Source: Brachionus rotundiformis
Lineage: Eukaryota > Rotifera > Eurotatoria > Ploima > Brachionidae
Direction of reading: 5' to 3'
Assembly (NCBI GenBank): GCA_016802295.1
Contig: JAESIW010000180.1
Coordinates: 1,553,619-1,617,618 of the forward strand
Length of the DNA stretch: 64,000 bases
This document shows, in pieces, positions 61,743 through 64,000 of the stretch; position 1 is the stretch's first letter; each line of letters begins with the position of its first letter. A model generated the notes under the pieces. That model did not search any database. It saw nothing but the letters and a program-made list of their open reading frames with translations, and was not told the origin of the DNA. Made by a program: the position numbers and the translations under genes.

Positions 61743-63638
61743 CTAAAAATCATTAAAATGAGCAATATATAAATTAAATCGTTTAAAGCAGCTTTTAAGT
61801 TATAAGCAGATAATAGTTTTTTTAAAACTTAAAATAAAATTAATATTTATTTGATTAATAAAAATTTACAAGTTTAATATTATTTAAGTATATCCAGAAT
61901 ATTTATTATTAAATTATAGCTATGAGTTCATAAACCAAGCAAAGCACTTTAATTCGGAAAGGTGATAAAAATTTTTATATATAAATCTTATTTGATTCGA
62001 AAACTTAAGTATGAGAAAGAAATTTTTAAAATCACCAAAAGTTGAAATTATATGTTTAAAATAGAGTCAACAATTGTCTTAGTTTAAATTGATTCTATTT
62101 AATATAAAAATCGATATAGTTTTTTTGTCATATGTTACTAAATTTTGTAAAATTTTATAAAATATAAAAAACTTCAAAAAAAAATTAATCGTATAAATTC
62201 GTGCCGAGTATTTAAAAAAATTGTTTAGTCGTCCTCGTCATCATAGTTCATGTTCATTTCATTTAGCCTGTCTTCCAGAGTTTTAATGCGCTTTTCATGT
62301 CCTTTGACTATAATTTTCATTCGTTTTATCTCTTCTTGTAGTTTTGTAAACATGTCAGCTTCGACTCCCACAGTATAAAGCGAATTTGGCTAAACCAAAT
62401 TAATTTTAAAAAAATTCCTTTCTAATTAGCTATAACCATTTCCTCAAAATTTATTTTCCCAAACTAACAAAAATTGACTCAATTTTGTAAAAAAAGTGAA
62501 TTTTCCAAAAAATATTTTGGTCAATTAGACTTCACAAAAATAAAATAACTATGAGCTAAGTAAATTAAGCAATTAAAGCTAATTTTATTTGTTAGAGAGT
62601 AGAGCGGTTATAGCTATAAATGAAATAATAAAAATACCGTATAGCTGGCAGATGCGGTTCCATTTCCTTGTGGTTGTGGTGAAGGTTCGTGACTAGGAGT
62701 ATTAGAATTGGATGGATTTGAAAGTGGAGGCTTTAGACTGGACATATTTAATCTAGACATAGAGGCTGATTGTATTTCATTATTGGCCGAATTACCAGGT
62801 TTTCCCATTTCAGCAATTCGCCTCGATGCCTGCCTTAGCACACTTCCACCAGTTTTTTGTTCTTTTTGTGATTGATTAGCCAAGAAAACATCTTTCAAAG
62901 ACATCATAACCGGATCAGCATCTTTTCCCGTGAACCATTCTTCAGCGCTAATGGCAGCTTGCTGGGCTGCAGTGTCCGGGTACAAGTCCTCTTGAAACAA
63001 TTCCGATTTACGCGGAACTGTCATTGTGATAACTTCGCACAAGCCCGAATTGTGTAATTTATAGAATTTTGAAATTTCACAATTGTTAACATTTAGTCCG
63101 CGCTTTGTCATCCATCCCATGCCACGTTGAGGGTCGCTAGATTGGTGGGTATTCAAATAGTGAATATATGGTGATTCTGGAGTGTACTCAAAGTATCGAA
63201 TTGCCGAATCACCTTTGCCGCACAGGTAAATCATGTTTGTGTCCTCATCATAGAATGGAAAAAGAAGGCCATTGCTATTGTCTAACTCTTCCATTGTGAG
63301 ACAGTCAAGGGTTTCTCCATCATATAAGGCGTATTGACGCTCACCAGTGCGCGAAAATCCAGTAGTAAAGACTCGGCCATCTTTCATAAAAAGAGCTCTC
63401 ATTGGCTTTGTTGCAGTGTGTCCCTTTCCCTCTCTGAGTAACTTGCCTGTACGTGGATCGAAAATACGCAACATTTTGTCCTTGCAACTGGTAACTATGA
63501 GTGAACCATTATAATTCCACACGGCACTGTAAATTGTATCTGTATGAATTGAAATTTCTGTAAATATTTCTGCTGTTGCCACATTCCAAATAAAAATTTT
63601 GTTGTCCGAACCAGCAGACAAAAGCACCAAATGTGCGG
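61617..63638 (-). CDS. Coronin, 3' part (upstream exons lie beyond the window)
   Basis: The exon 63638-62638 enters from an acceptor TCTAG|CC in phase 1 and codes for the WD40 propeller from the [15 protein letters not shown] blade onward. It includes [34 protein letters not shown]-type [18 protein letters not shown] and the C-terminal extension [20 protein letters not shown] linker rich in Ser, Pro and Asn follows. Terminal coiled-coil exons are 62389-62225 and, alternatively, 61742-61617. Coronins bind F-actin and Arp2/3 and control actin turnover; the sequence is of the short CORO1/6 type. The start codon and first WD40 blades are not in this window, because 63639-64000 looks like intron. 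Confidence 0.93.
62225..62389 (-). other. Coronin terminal exon alpha (coiled coil)
   Basis: The acceptor TTTAG|CCAAAT joins in phase 0 to the donor at 62637. It encodes 54 residues with the coiled coil [20 protein letters not shown], the trimer motif RIKTLE and an acidic end before a stop. Confidence 0.8.
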
Positions 63639-64000
63639 CTAGAATAAAAAAAATTTAAATTTTTTTCTCTTTAAGCACTTGTTAAATGAGAGTTGTCTCT
63701 TTTTGTTTACTAAATTTTTTTAATTATTAAAAATAAAGTTCTTTTAAGTAAAATAATTTTTTTTATATTGTTAGAATTACATTACACATTTCACAATTTC
63801 AACTTTCAACCCTTACTTTAATTTTAGAAAATTATTTTCAAATATTATTAATTTTTAAATGTAATTTTAAAAATATAAAAACAATTAAAATTTTCCTTAA
63901 AATCATTTATATTTTGTATTTTTCGTTTATTTTTACTTAATTATCATCTTCCAAAGTCAGCACTCTGACAAATTTTTTAAAAATCTTATTCACTATTTTT
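63639..64000. other. Probable coronin intron, cut by the window end
   Basis: AT-rich sequence with a pyrimidine tract next to the acceptor at 63639. No coronin coding sequence is recognisable in it. Confidence 0.6.

Overview
The window is eukaryotic nuclear DNA: very AT-rich, with protein-coding genes cut by tiny introns (mostly about 45-60 bp, nearly all GT-AG) and separated by long AT-rich gaps. Gene content is animal: axonemal dynein, a Bardet-Biedl (BBSome) subunit, a doublet-microtubule inner protein, a DHHC palmitoyltransferase, a 5-phosphatase with SKICH domain, coronin, a peptide-type GPCR and a SOCS-box protein. Extreme AT content, short introns and lophotrochozoan-like proteins would fit a monogonont rotifer such as Brachionus; this is inference, not proof. 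I rebuilt the multi-exon genes by hand from splice sites, reading-frame phase and remembered family similarity; every quoted exon chain closes in frame.

Layout. 1.7-8.9 kb: two minus-strand genes for unrecognised, mostly disordered proteins with internal repeats. 11.4-12.7 kb: minus-strand CIMIP2/FAM166-like gene. 13.9-17.9 kb: minus-strand BBS2, divergent from a plus-strand INPP5K-like 5-phosphatase (18.3-20.2 kb); the 371-bp gap between them holds a palindromic RFX X-box. 22.0-24.9 kb: plus-strand ZDHHC9/14/18-type gene with a textbook U12 AT-AC intron and a piggyBac-type MITE. 29.7-30.9 kb: intronless GPCR. 31.4-52.6 kb: minus-strand DNAH1, 26 exons and 4,219 residues, with a duplicated 106-nt exon encoding the AAA1 Walker B region. 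Its 5.3-kb intron 9 hosts an intronless plus-strand gene (PARP14-like RRM/KH modules plus a ubiquitin-like tail) among non-LTR retrotransposon debris. 54.2-58.5 kb: intronless 1,419-residue ankyrin/SOCS-box protein. 61.6-63.6 kb: 3' part of a coronin gene with two alternative coiled-coil terminal exons.

How they fit together. Three genes (CIMIP2, BBS2, DNAH1) belong to motile or sensory cilia. CIMIP2 and BBS2 carry good X-box matches upstream and DNAH1 a weak one, consistent with an RFX ciliary regulon. The most unusual features are the mutually exclusive DNAH1 AAA1 exons, the duplicated coronin trimerisation exons, and the nested RRM-Ubl gene.
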